64,000 bases of DNA, taken from Streptomyces griseus (GTDB lineage Bacteria > Actinomycetota > Actinomycetes > Streptomycetales > Streptomycetaceae). Shown here in pieces: positions 52,905-61,235 of this stretch; position 1 is the first letter of the stretch, and every line of letters begins with the position of its first letter. The notes below the pieces were generated by a model. The model made no database searches. It had not been told where the DNA came from and saw only the letters and a list, made by a program, of their open reading frames with translations. The stretch lies in the NCBI RefSeq assembly GCF_900460065.1, contig NZ_UAVD01000033.1, forward strand, positions 62,001-126,000, in the 5' to 3' direction. Made by a program: the position numbers and the translations under genes.

Positions 52905-54014
52905 TCAGCCCAGCGCCCAGGCGACGTCCCTGAGGAGGGCGTGCCGCCAGCCCGCCCGGTCGTGCCCGGACGCCGAACGGGACACCCGGACCGTGGCCCC
53001 GGCCCGTTCGGTCAGCTTCTCGGTCAGCTCGCAGTGCGGCAGCATCGCGTGCTCGTGCTCGCCCACGTCGAACGCGCACCGCAGCCCGGACAGGTCGACC
53101 CCCCGGCGCAGCCGCTCGGCGACGGCTCCGCCCGGGGCCCCGCCCAGCGGATCCGGCGACCCCTCCGCGCCGGGCGCCCACCAGAAGGACCCCGACTGGC
53201 AGGCGACCCGCGAGACCAGCTCCGGGAACTCCAGTGCCGCGTACAGGGCGCTCAGACCGCCGAGGCTCTGTCCGGCGACCACCAGCCGCTCCGGGTCGGC
53301 AGGTACGCCCGAGTCGGCGACCAGCGGCAGCAGTTCGTCCCGGACGGCCTCCCACAGCTCGGGGCGGCAGGCGAACTCGGTCCCGCGGTCCTTGGCCGGC
53401 AGGAACACGAGGGTCACCGGGGGCATGTCACCCGCGGCGACGGCCGCGTCGAAGGCGGTCACGGCCGGGTGCAGATGCAGCCAGTCGTCCCCGTCGAGCA
53501 GCAGGACCAGCGGACCGCCGCCGCCCGCCGGGTGGACGCGCACCGTCCGCCGTCCGCCGAGCCGGTCGCTGCTCCAGCGGATCCGGGCGCGGGGGAGCGG
53601 GAGCACGTCGTCCGCGCCGAGAGCGGGCCAGTGGGGCTGGGCGGGGGCGTCCGGAGTCGCGGCGACGGAACGGTCCGCTCCGGCGCCGACCGGGTTGAAC
53701 GGGTCGGCGACGGCCGCGTCCCCGACGACGACGCGGTAGGTCACCCGGAGCCGCGCGGGCATCCGCACCTCGGCGTACCAGCAGTCCGTACCGTCCCAGC
53801 GGCGCAACGGGACGGGCGGCGACCAGCTCTCGAAGTCGAGCACGGGACCGCCGCCGCCCTCCGCCTCGGGACCACGCCACAGGAAGAGGGTCCGCCACCC
53901 GCCGTCGGCGGGGACCGAGACGGGCGTACGGGCCGCCGCCCAGAACGCGTCGCTGCCGGGGCGGCCCGGGAGGCCGAAGGCGGCGAACGGATTCTTCTCG
54001 GTCACCGGACCCAT
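52905..54014 (-). CDS. cchJ: Siderophore esterase / enterochelin-esterase-like hydrolase
   Basis: 369 residues of the Fes/IroE type. An N-terminal beta-rich domain (about 35-150) precedes an alpha/beta hydrolase: VLLLDGDDWLHLHPAV, VTLVFLPAKDRGTEFACRPELW, then the nucleophile elbow LVVAGQSLGGLSALYAALEFPEL and the catalytic His in SASGHDRAGWRHALLRD. In coelichelin clusters this protein is assigned to ester hydrolysis, either product release from the NRPS without a TE domain or opening of the iron-loaded molecule. It is transcribed alone, opposite to cchI, with a good iron box 50 bp upstream. Confidence 0.9.
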   Translation of the reverse strand: MGPVTEKNPFAAFGLPGRPGSDAFWAAARTPVSVPADGGWRTLFLWRGPEAEGGGGPVLDFESWSPPVPLRRWDGTDCWYAEVRMPARLRVTYRVVVGDAAVADPFNPVGAGADRSVAATPDAPAQPHWPALGADDVLPLPRARIRWSSDRLGGRRTVRVHPAGGGGPLVLLLDGDDWLHLHPAVTAFDAAVAAGDMPPVTLVFLPAKDRGTEFACRPELWEAVRDELLPLVADSGVPADPERLVVAGQSLGGLSALYAALEFPELVSRVACQSGSFWWAPGAEGSPDPLGGAPGGAVAERLRRGVDLSGLRCAFDVGEHEHAMLPHCELTEKLTERAGATVRVSRSASGHDRAGWRHALLRDVAWALG

Positions 54015-54063
54015 GGGCGTCTCCTTGCGAGAGAGGGGAAGGGGCGGGGCTGGACTCCCTTGA

Positions 54064-54082
54064 TGAGGTGAGCCTAACCCAG
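54064..54082 (-). promoter_or_regulatory. Iron box before cchJ
   Basis: TGAGGTGAGCCTAACCCAG matches 16 of 19 positions of the reverse-complement consensus TTAGGTGAGCCTAACCTAA; 50 bp before the cchJ start. Confidence 0.8.
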
Positions 54083-54126
54083 CCGCTCCGTAGGGCTGTT
54101 GGCGATCCGGTCCCCGAAACCGCCGG

Positions 54127-54654
54127 TCAGGGGGAGGAGGCCGCGCGCACCATGCGCAGCTGGCCGATCTCCGCGACGTTCTTCATCAGCTCGGCGTTCA
54201 CCCACGCTGCCAGGTGCGCCATGGTGTGGTCCGGCCCCTGGCCCCAGGGGGACGGGGCGGCGGCGTCGAGAACCGCGTCGTCGAGGCCGTCCAGCACCAC
54301 CAGCCAGGACTCCCGGAGCTCGCGCAGCCAGCCGATCGCCCCCGCGGCGTCACCCGGCCACGCGACGTCCTCGCGGTCCCGGGGCGCGCGGCCCGAGGAG
54401 TGCTCGATCGTCGTGCTCCACCACCAGCCGATGTGCCAGCTGAGCCAGCCGATCGTCGGCACCGGAACGGGGTCGGGCTCCGTCTCGGCCCAGTCCGGCA
54501 TCCACCGGCCGTCGGCCCGCCGCCGCACCGTCCAGCACAGGGGCGCCGGCTGCCAGAGGAAGTCCTCGGTGTCCAGCCGCTCCAGGTGGTACTCGAACAG
54601 CGACCAGGTCAGATCGAACTGGTGGCGGAGAAGGTCACATCGCGAAGCGTTCAC
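54127..54654 (-). CDS. DinB-family (DfsB-like) four-helix protein
   Basis: 175 residues. CDLLRHQFDLTWSLFEYHLERLDTEDFLWQPAP is a typical DinB helix 1. SWHIGWWWSTTIEHSSG supplies His residues of the metal triad, and HTMAHLAAWVNAELMKNVAEIGQLR the last one. The superfamily includes bacillithiol/mycothiol-dependent transferases and uncharacterised metalloproteins, so a thiol-transfer role is possible. GTG 54654 is chosen since the domain begins there. It occupies the place where coelichelin loci of other species carry the MbtH gene. Confidence 0.8.
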   Translation of the reverse strand: MNASRCDLLRHQFDLTWSLFEYHLERLDTEDFLWQPAPLCWTVRRRADGRWMPDWAETEPDPVPVPTIGWLSWHIGWWWSTTIEHSSGRAPRDREDVAWPGDAAGAIGWLRELRESWLVVLDGLDDAVLDAAAPSPWGQGPDHTMAHLAAWVNAELMKNVAEIGQLRMVRAASSP

Positions 54655-54752
54655 CGGGCGACCCTGACACACCCGTACTCCCCCGACAACGCGCTTTTCC
54701 CGTGGTCCGGGTCCGCGAGGCCGGGCGTCGCCGAGCGGGCGGGTCGGAACAC

Positions 54753-55175
54753 CTAGTACGCGGCGAGCCGTTCCATCAGGGCGGCGCCGCGCGCGAGCGT
54801 CCGCTGCTCGTCCTCGTCGAGTTCGAGGTCGATGGCCCGGGCGAGCCAGTCGGCGCGGCGGTCGCGCTCCGCCTCCAGCGCCGCCCGCCCCACGTCGGAG
54901 AGGTCGACGAGGGACTTCCGGCCGTCCGTCGGGTGCGCCCTGCGGACGACGAGGCCCTGTTCCATGAGGAGTCCGACCGCGCGGGCCATCGACTGGGGGC
55001 GCACACGCTGGTCCGCCGCGAGGTCGCTGGTGGTCATGGCCCCGTCCCGGTCGAGGACGCCCAGGACGGCGACCTGGCCGTGCGGGATCCGGTCCTCCTG
55101 CTTCACGCGCCGCGCGAGTCTGCCCATGGCGACGCGCAGGTCGGCGGCGACGGTCGCGGGTTCCGGGGTCGGCAT
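54753..55175 (-). CDS. MarR-family transcriptional regulator
   Basis: 140 residues, a minimal MarR protein. The helix-turn-helix and wing are in HGQVAVLGVLDRDGAMTTSDLAADQRVRPQSMARAVGLLMEQGLVVRRAHPTDGRKSLVDLSDVGR. The ATG at 55175 gives MPTPEPATVAADLRVAMGRLARR. It faces the enolase gene across 214 bp that contain a 13-bp tandem repeat array. It is therefore a candidate regulator of that enolase as well as of itself. Confidence 0.88.
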   Translation of the reverse strand: MPTPEPATVAADLRVAMGRLARRVKQEDRIPHGQVAVLGVLDRDGAMTTSDLAADQRVRPQSMARAVGLLMEQGLVVRRAHPTDGRKSLVDLSDVGRAALEAERDRRADWLARAIDLELDEDEQRTLARGAALMERLAAY

Positions 55176-55232
55176 AGGGCACTTTAACCCGTGATCGGCG
55201 GCGGCTTCCCACGGGTGCCCCGCGGAGCGGAC

Positions 55233-55323
55233 CCGGTCAGCACAACTGGACAGCGAGGCTGAGCAGTCAATCTGCACAGCTCAACTGTACAGCTAGTCTG
55301 AACAGCCTTGCTGTAGAGTTCTG
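55233..55323. repeat. Array of 13-bp repeats (CTGnACAGCnnnn) in the marR-eno promoter
   Basis: Six consecutive 13-bp units start at 55246, 55259, 55272, 55285, 55298 and 55311. Their first nine bases are CTGGACAGC, CTGAGCAGT, CTGCACAGC, CTGTACAGC, CTGAACAGC and CTGTAGAGT. A seventh, weaker unit (CCGGTCAGC) starts at 55233. The period is exactly 13 bp. The unit core resembles half of the palindrome GCTGTACAGC. The array fills most of the intergenic region between the MarR gene and eno and ends 67 bp before the eno ATG. Confidence 0.8.
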
Positions 55324-55389
55324 GGTGTCGCGGCGGGCGCCGGCGTTGTCGCAGAAGCGCCGCGGCGTGTGACTTCGGAAGGACCTCGC

Positions 55390-56694
55390 ATGGCCCCCAA
55401 GGCAGTTGAGCCCACCGTCATCCAGTCCGTCACCGCCCGCCGGATCCTCGACAGCCGGGGCAACCCCACCGTCGAGGCCGACGTCCGCCTCGCCGACGGG
55501 TCCCTCGGCCGCGCCGCGGTTCCGTCCGGCGCGTCCACCGGCGCGCGGGAGGCCCTGGAACTGCGCGACGGCGACGCCGGGCAGTGGCACGGCAAGGGCG
55601 TCGACCGTGCGGTCGCCCACGTCAACGGGGAGATCGCCGCGGCTGTCGCCGGCCGCGACGCGGACGACCAGGCAGGCCTGGACGCCGCGCTCGTCGCGCT
55701 CGACGGCACACCCGACAAGTCCCGGCTCGGAGCCAACGCGATCCTGGGGGTCTCCCTAGCGGCAGCGAAGGCGGCCGCGGCCGCCCACCGCCGGCCGCTC
55801 TACCGCTACCTCGGCGGGGCCGACGCCCGCCTTCTCCCGCTGCCGATGATGAACATCGTCAACGGCGGCGCGCACGCCGACAATCCGCTGGACTTCCAGG
55901 AGTTCATGATCGCGCCGGTGGGCGCACGGACCTTCGCGGAAGCCGTCCGCATGGGCTCCGAGATCTTCCACACCCTGCGAGGCGACCTGCTCGCCGCCGG
56001 ACACGCCACGGCCGTCGGCGACGAGGGCGGCTTCGCCCCCGCGCTGCGCACGGCGGAGGAAGCGCTCGACTTCGTGATGAGCGCCGTCGAGCGCAGTGGG
56101 TACCGACCCGGAGCGGACATCGGCCTGATCATGGACCCGGCCTCGTCGGAGTTCTTCCGGGACGGGGCCTACGCGTACGCGGGCGAGGGCGTACGCCGCA
56201 CCCCCTCCGAACAGGTCGACTACCTGGTCGAGCTGATCGACGCGTACCCGATCGTCTCCGTCGAGGACCCGATGGCGGAGGACGACCTGGACGGCTGGCG
56301 CGAGCTGACCGCCCGGGTCGGGGGCCGCTGCCAGCTCACCGGTGACGACGTGTTCTGCACCGACGAGGAGCAGGTGCGCCAGGGGATCCGGACCGGCGTC
56401 GGCAACTCGGTCCTGGTGAAGGTCAACCAGATCGGCACCCTGACCGAAGCCCTCGCCACGGTCGCCACCGCCCGGCGTGCTGGCTGGAGCGCCGTCATGT
56501 CCCACCGCTCCGGCGAGACGGAGGACACCACGATCGCGGACCTGGCGGTCGCGACCGGCTGCGGCCAGATCAAGACCGGCTCGCTGTCCCGCTCCGACCG
56601 GACGGCCAAGTACAACCGGCTTCTGCGCATCGAGGAGGAGTTGGGCGGCTCGGCGCGGTACGCGGGCGGCGAGCTGCTGTCCCGCTCCCGGTAG
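55390..56694 (+). CDS. eno: Enolase (phosphopyruvate hydratase), second-copy type
   Basis: 434 residues, full length. ARRILDSRGNPTVEADV and PSGASTGAREALELRD form the N-terminal domain. The barrel carries GDEGGFAP (catalytic Glu), LIMDPASSEFF and VSVEDPMAEDD (metal ligands), TGDDVF, the catalytic Lys in LVKVNQIGT, SHRSGETED and the last Lys in GQIKTGSLSRSDR. It interconverts 2-phosphoglycerate and phosphoenolpyruvate. Many Streptomyces have a housekeeping eno in a conserved division-gene context and a second one elsewhere; the accessory context here and the MarR regulator suggest the second. RBS AAGGA is six bases before ATG 55390. Confidence 0.95.
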   Translation: MAPKAVEPTVIQSVTARRILDSRGNPTVEADVRLADGSLGRAAVPSGASTGAREALELRDGDAGQWHGKGVDRAVAHVNGEIAAAVAGRDADDQAGLDAALVALDGTPDKSRLGANAILGVSLAAAKAAAAAHRRPLYRYLGGADARLLPLPMMNIVNGGAHADNPLDFQEFMIAPVGARTFAEAVRMGSEIFHTLRGDLLAAGHATAVGDEGGFAPALRTAEEALDFVMSAVERSGYRPGADIGLIMDPASSEFFRDGAYAYAGEGVRRTPSEQVDYLVELIDAYPIVSVEDPMAEDDLDGWRELTARVGGRCQLTGDDVFCTDEEQVRQGIRTGVGNSVLVKVNQIGTLTEALATVATARRAGWSAVMSHRSGETEDTTIADLAVATGCGQIKTGSLSRSDRTAKYNRLLRIEEELGGSARYAGGELLSRSR

Positions 56695-56787
56695 CCGGAC
56701 GGGAGGACCGCCGAGAGGATCCTCCCCGACCGGAACGGGCGGCCCCCGATGGACAGTCGCGTCCACCGGAGGCCGCCCTCCGTTCGC

Positions 56788-56828
56788 GGGGGTCGGGTCC
56801 GGGCCGCCGGACACCGGACCCGAACCCC
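56788..56828. terminator. Probable bidirectional terminator between eno and GH55
   Basis: TCGGGTCCGG (56793-56802) pairs with CCGGACCCGA (56814-56823), extended by G and C runs to about 56788-56828 with one bulge. Confidence 0.55.
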
Positions 56829-56868
56829 CGCTCCCGGGTCACCGGGTCCGGGCCGAAAATGCCCTGGA

Positions 56869-59058
56869 CTAGGGGAAATTGGTGACGGTCGAAGGGATCG
56901 TCGACGTTCCCGACGTCGGCGAGCCGATGTTGTTGATGACGTGCTGGTACTGGCCGTTGCCGCCGAGCGAGACGACGAGCAGGTTGTGGAACTTCACGCC
57001 GGGTTTCACCGGCGCCTTGAAGCCGTGTTCCTGCACGATGGTCGGGTCGACGTTGTAGTAGCAGTAGCTGCCCATGCCCCAGCCCTCGTGCTGTTCCACC
57101 GAGTCGTCGACGCGGTAGGCGGCGTAGCCCTTGGTCGCGCCGTTCTGGATGGCGGCCTGGTTCGGGGCGTCGTAGGCCTTCTCGTTCTGGAAGAAGATCG
57201 TGCGTCCGCGTTCGCCGTACCACTCCACGTCGTACTTGTTGAAGTGCTCGACGAACAGGCCGGTGGCCAGCACGTCGTCGCCGTTCACGCGGACGCCGTA
57301 GTCGGCCCGGTTGGTCTCCCAGCCCCAGCCCTCACCGTGGTCGGCACGCCAGACCCAGGTGTGGTCGATGATCGTGTCGTCGCTGTTGACGACGATGCTC
57401 GTGGTCGCCTTGCCGGGACCCGCGCCGCCGATCCGCACGAACACGTCCTGGAGCGAGGTCGGGTTCGCCGAGTGGTCGGCGGACGCGCCCTGCGGCCCGA
57501 CCTCCAGCAGTGTCGGCGAGTTGACGGGGCCCGCGTCGATGAGGAATCCCGCGAGCTTCACCCCGTCGACGTCGGCGACCTTCATCGCCGTCACCCCGTT
57601 GTCCGGGATGATCGTGGCCAGGCCGAGACCGAGGACGACGGTGTTCGCCCGGTTCACGTTGATGGTCTGGTCGATGTGGTAGACCCCGGGCGTGAACAGC
57701 AGGTTGAGGCCCTGCGCCAGCGCGGCGTTGATCGTCGCGGCCGTGGCGCCCTGTTTGACGACGTAGAAGCGGTTCAGCGGGATGGACTCGCCCGGCTGGG
57801 TTCCGCCGTCCCACGAGACCCCCCGCGCGTTGACGCGCTTCGCGGGGACAAAGACCTTGTACTCGTTCCCGTCGAGGTAGAGGAACGGCTTCTCGCGGGA
57901 GATCGGGGTGGTGTCGAGCGTGGTGTACGGCGGGGTCGGGTAGCTCGCCGCGGGGGCGCCCTGGACGCCGGAGAACGTCATGTTCCACACGGCGTTGGTC
58001 CAGCCGCCGACCGAGCTGTCGCGGGTGTACCACTGCTGCTGGGAGTACGGGCCGACCGTCCCGTCGATCTTGGAGTCGGCGATGTAGCCGCCGCTGGCCC
58101 AGCCGTAGCCGTCGGGGGCGAGGTTCAGTCCGCCCTTGACGTGCATCCGGCGGAACGGGGCGGCCTGGGAGACTGCCCAGCGGTTGGTGCCGTTGACCGG
58201 GTTGAGGGTCAGGTTCTCCGCCGAGCGCCAGAAGTTCTGCGTCGCGTTCCCGTTGAACCAGCCCGCGTCGACCGTCACGTCACCGTTGAACGTGGTGGCG
58301 TTCGGGTTGAGGCCGAGCCCCGCGATCTGCGTGTAGAAGCCGATCTGCGCGTTGATGTTGTTGTACGTGCCCGGCTTGAAGAGGAGCGCGTGCCGGCCGC
58401 TGCCGAACTGGGCTTCCTCCTGCTGCTGGAAGATCTCGTCGACCTTGCCCTGGATGTTCGGCGTGGACGGGTCGAAGACATGGACGTTCGGGCCGAGGTC
58501 GCCGCCGCCCGGAATCTCCGGTCCGCCGCCGCCACGGGTGCCGAAGACCTTGAACTCCCAGAGCGAGTAGCCGTATCCGGTGGCCCGCTCGGTGCCCGTC
58601 AGCCGCACGTAGCGGGCGTCGCCGGAGACGGTGAGGGTCTCGTTGCCGCCCGCCGACGTGGTGGTGCTGTAGGCGGTCGTCCAGTCGTTGCCGTTGGTCG
58701 AGAGCTCGATGCGGTAGCTCTTGGCGTGCGCGGCCTCCCAGGCGAGTTCGACCCGGCTGAGCGTGGCCGGGGAACCGAGGTCGATCCGGATCCACTGGGG
58801 GTCGGCGAACGCGCTGGACCAGCGGGTCCCGCCGTTCCCGTCGACGGCGTTGCCCGCCGCGGTGCCGCCGTTCTCCTGGCTGGAGGCGGTCACCGTGCTG
58901 CCCTGGGAGAGCAGGACGGGTGCGGCCTGTGCCGGAGCCGCCTGCACGGCCGCGAGCAGTGTCGCGACCAGGGTGGTGATGACCGCGAGGGCCAGCGTGC
59001 GCCGTCGACGGGATGCGGCCAGGGGAGGCCGCGAGGGTCTGACGAGGGCAACGGACAT
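56869..59058 (-). CDS. Secreted discoidin (F5/8-type) - GH55 beta-1,3-glucanase-like protein
   Basis: 729 residues. Signal peptide 1-46 (LALAVITTLVATLLAAVQAAPAQA), then an F5/8-type/CBM32 module (about 46-173: VTASSQENGGTAAGNAVDG, WSSAFADPQWIRIDLGSPATLSRVELAWEAAH, YSLWEFKVFGT). A Gly/Pro linker and a two-lobed right-handed beta-helix domain of the GH55 type (from 185) follow. Elements include NVHVFDPSTPNIQGKVDEIFQQQ, NLLFTPGVYHIDQTINVNRAN and NKYDVEWYGERGRTIFFQNE, where the acid Glu is probably located. GH55 enzymes are exo-beta-1,3-glucanases that attack fungal glucan and laminarin. Divergent to a GH16 gene with the same operator sequence before both. Confidence 0.88.
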   Translation of the reverse strand: MSVALVRPSRPPLAASRRRRTLALAVITTLVATLLAAVQAAPAQAAPVLLSQGSTVTASSQENGGTAAGNAVDGNGGTRWSSAFADPQWIRIDLGSPATLSRVELAWEAAHAKSYRIELSTNGNDWTTAYSTTTSAGGNETLTVSGDARYVRLTGTERATGYGYSLWEFKVFGTRGGGGPEIPGGGDLGPNVHVFDPSTPNIQGKVDEIFQQQEEAQFGSGRHALLFKPGTYNNINAQIGFYTQIAGLGLNPNATTFNGDVTVDAGWFNGNATQNFWRSAENLTLNPVNGTNRWAVSQAAPFRRMHVKGGLNLAPDGYGWASGGYIADSKIDGTVGPYSQQQWYTRDSSVGGWTNAVWNMTFSGVQGAPAASYPTPPYTTLDTTPISREKPFLYLDGNEYKVFVPAKRVNARGVSWDGGTQPGESIPLNRFYVVKQGATAATINAALAQGLNLLFTPGVYHIDQTINVNRANTVVLGLGLATIIPDNGVTAMKVADVDGVKLAGFLIDAGPVNSPTLLEVGPQGASADHSANPTSLQDVFVRIGGAGPGKATTSIVVNSDDTIIDHTWVWRADHGEGWGWETNRADYGVRVNGDDVLATGLFVEHFNKYDVEWYGERGRTIFFQNEKAYDAPNQAAIQNGATKGYAAYRVDDSVEQHEGWGMGSYCYYNVDPTIVQEHGFKAPVKPGVKFHNLLVVSLGGNGQYQHVINNIGSPTSGTSTIPSTVTNFP

Positions 59059-59124
59059 GTCTGATCTCCTGAAAGGTCAGGTGGGCGGGGGTGGTTCAGC
59101 TACGGGCGCGCTCCCCAGAGAGGA

Positions 59125-59140
59125 GAGAGAGCGCTCTCTC
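59125..59140. promoter_or_regulatory. 16-bp palindrome, LacI/CebR-like operator for the GH55 gene
   Basis: GAGAGAGCGCTCTCTC is a perfect palindrome with the AGCGCT core of CebR-type operators (TGGGAGCGCTCCCA). It is 67 bp before the GH55 start. Confidence 0.7.
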
Positions 59141-59362
59141 GGTAGCCGAATGATTCTCCCGTGTTTCCGTCACGTCAAGAGTTGTGCACAGGAAAGCCGC
59201 GGTCGGGCTGTCGGCCCGCCGGACGTTTCATCTTCTGAAGGCGGTGCGGTAGTTGAGCGGCTGCGGCGTGGCCGGCCCGAGGGCGTCCTGTGGTCGGTCG
59301 AACCAACTCCGCCCCACGTCTTGACGGTTCGCCGGGGGCCCGTCAGTCTCCCCTCTGCGGGG

Positions 59363-59376
59363 GAGCGCTCTCTCGG
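59363..59376. promoter_or_regulatory. LacI/CebR-like operator for the GH16 gene
   Basis: GAGCGCTCTCTCGG repeats exactly, in the same orientation, the 14 bases at 59129-59142. With the preceding GG it reads GGGAGCGCTCTC, close to the CebR consensus. It is 31 bp before the GH16 start. Confidence 0.7.
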
Positions 59377-59406
59377 CCTCATCCCCTCACAGCACAAGGA
59401 GTTCGC

Positions 59407-61143
59407 ATGGAAGCCCGTGGAACACCACGGTCGCGCGGCGCCCTGGCGGTCATGGCCGTCGTGGCCCTCCTGTTCACCCTCTCGGTGGCCGTCGCCCCCG
59501 AACGCGCCGCCGCCGCGCCCGTTCTCGTCTCCCGGGGAAAGCCGGCCACCGCCTCCAGCACCGAAGGCCCCTTCGGCGCGGCGGCCGCCGTGGACGGCGA
59601 CCCCGCCACCCGCTGGTCCAGCGGTTTCACCGACGACGAGTGGCTCCGCGTCGACCTGGGCGCGAGCACCTCGATCGGGCGTGTCGTACTCGACTGGGAG
59701 GCCGCGTACGCCAAGGGCTACCGCCTGGAGGTCTCCGGCAACGGAACCGACTGGACGACGATCCACTCCACCACGACCGGCGCCGGCGGCGTCGAGACCC
59801 TGACGGTCTCCGGAACCGGCCGCTACATCCGGATGCACGGCACCGAACGCGCCACCGCCTGGGGCTACTCACTCCACGAGTTCCAGGTCTACTCGGCCTC
59901 CGGCGGCACCGCCCCCGGCGACGGCGACGTCCTGCTGTCCTACGGGAAGACCGGCTCCGCCTCCACCTCCCAGCACGACGGCACCTGCTGGGAGTGCTCC
60001 CCGGACAAGGCGTTCGACCGCGACCCGGCCAGCCGCTGGGCCACCAGCCCCGAGGGCGGCTGGACCGACCAGGGGTGGATCGCGGTCGACCTCGGCGCCC
60101 GCGCCGAGATCAACCGGGTCGTCCTCCAGTGGGACCCGGCCCACGCCAGGGCCTACCGGATCGAGGTCTCCGACAACGGGACCGACTGGACGACCATCCA
60201 CGAGACGGCGTCGGGCACGGGATTCAAGGAGACGCTCGACGTCAGCGGCACCGGCCGGCACGTACGCCTGTACGCCACCCAGCGCAGCGGTGAGTACGGC
60301 TACTCGCTCTGGGAGTTCCAGGTCTGGGGCACCGGCGGAGCGCCGGTCCCCGCGCCCCCGCTGCCCGCGGACCCCACGTACGACCGACTGGTCTTCAGCG
60401 ACGAGTTCAACGGCCCCGCCGGCGCGGCGCCGGACCCGGCCAAGTGGGTTCCGGAGACCGGCACCGGACCCAACAACGAGCTGGAGTACTACACCGACAA
60501 CAAGAACGCGGCCCAGGACGGCAACGGCAGCCTCGTCCTGGAGGCCCGCCGGGAGCCGACGCCCGGCTCCGCCTGCCCGCCCGACCCGCTGAGCGGCAGC
60601 ACCACGTGCCAGTACACCTCGGCGCGGCTCAACACCTACGGGAAGTTCCAGTTCACCTACGGCCGGGTCGAGGCGCGCATCAAGGTCTCCGGCACGCAGG
60701 GGCTCTGGCCCGCGTTCTGGATGCTGGGCGCGGACTACTTCGACCAGGGGCGTCCGTGGCCCTACACGGGTGAGATCGACATCATGGAGCACGTCGGCAA
60801 GGAGCCGAACACCACCTACTCCACCCTGCACGCACCCGCGTACAACGGCGCGGCCGGGTACGGAGCACCGTACTCCCTGCCGGGCGGTGCGAACTTCGCC
60901 GACGACTTCCACACCTTCGCCGTGGACTGGAACAGCAAGGGCATGACGTTCCGCGTCGACGGCCAGGTCACGCACACGGTCGACAAGGAGCAGCTGGAGC
61001 GCACCCGCGGACCCTGGGTGTTCGACCACGACTTCTTCCTCATCCTCAACAACGCGGTCGGCGGTGACTGGCCCGGCCCGCCCGACGCCACCACGCGCTT
61101 CCCGCAGAAGATGAGCGTCGACTACATCAAGGTCTGGCAGTAG
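59407..61143 (+). CDS. Secreted double-discoidin GH16 endo-beta-1,3-glucanase-type enzyme
   Basis: 578 residues. Signal peptide about 1-36, two F5/8-type/CBM32 modules (about 38-165 and 175-315, each ending in GYSL[HW]EFQV), a Pro-rich linker and a C-terminal GH16 jelly roll (325-578). GH16 motifs are FSDEFNGPAG, RVEARIKVSG, GLWPAFWMLG and the active site GEIDIMEHVG with both catalytic Glu residues and the Asp between them. The four-residue gap EIDIME is of the laminarinase type. It would cut beta-1,3-glucan internally and supply ends to the GH55 exo-enzyme. AAGGAG stands before ATG 59407. Confidence 0.9.
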   Translation: MEARGTPRSRGALAVMAVVALLFTLSVAVAPERAAAAPVLVSRGKPATASSTEGPFGAAAAVDGDPATRWSSGFTDDEWLRVDLGASTSIGRVVLDWEAAYAKGYRLEVSGNGTDWTTIHSTTTGAGGVETLTVSGTGRYIRMHGTERATAWGYSLHEFQVYSASGGTAPGDGDVLLSYGKTGSASTSQHDGTCWECSPDKAFDRDPASRWATSPEGGWTDQGWIAVDLGARAEINRVVLQWDPAHARAYRIEVSDNGTDWTTIHETASGTGFKETLDVSGTGRHVRLYATQRSGEYGYSLWEFQVWGTGGAPVPAPPLPADPTYDRLVFSDEFNGPAGAAPDPAKWVPETGTGPNNELEYYTDNKNAAQDGNGSLVLEARREPTPGSACPPDPLSGSTTCQYTSARLNTYGKFQFTYGRVEARIKVSGTQGLWPAFWMLGADYFDQGRPWPYTGEIDIMEHVGKEPNTTYSTLHAPAYNGAAGYGAPYSLPGGANFADDFHTFAVDWNSKGMTFRVDGQVTHTVDKEQLERTRGPWVFDHDFFLILNNAVGGDWPGPPDATTRFPQKMSVDYIKVWQ

Positions 61144-61178
61144 GGAGGTCGAGGTCCCGCGGGAGGACCGCGGGCCCC

Positions 61179-61219
61179 GGGCGTCCGGGCGGTGGGGGCG
61201 ACCCCATGCCCGGACGCCC
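61179..61219. terminator. Bidirectional terminator between GH16 and DUF3048 genes
   Basis: GGGCGTCCGGGC (61179-61190) pairs perfectly with GCCCGGACGCCC (61208-61219), between convergent stops. Confidence 0.75.
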
Positions 61220-61235
61220 TTCCGCCGGCCGTCGC

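Larger units (their letters stand above)
59059..59406. promoter_or_regulatory. Divergent promoter region of the GH55 and GH16 genes
   Basis: 348 bp with no gene. It contains a shared 14-bp sequence near each start (59129-59142 and 59363-59376). The stretch 59155-59240 between them is less GC-rich and likely holds the promoters, but no -10/-35 pair is certain. Confidence 0.6.

Noticed and set aside
55246..55319. 13-bp repeats considered as a CRISPR or a replication iteron array
   Set aside because: The units are too short and directly adjacent for CRISPR, and there is no replication gene or AT-rich origin nearby; a promoter binding array is more likely.
59125..59140. Palindrome before the GH55 gene considered as a canonical CebR site
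   Set aside because: The core AGCGCT fits, but the flanks are GAGAG/CTCTC in place of TGGG/CCCA, so it is called only LacI/CebR-like.
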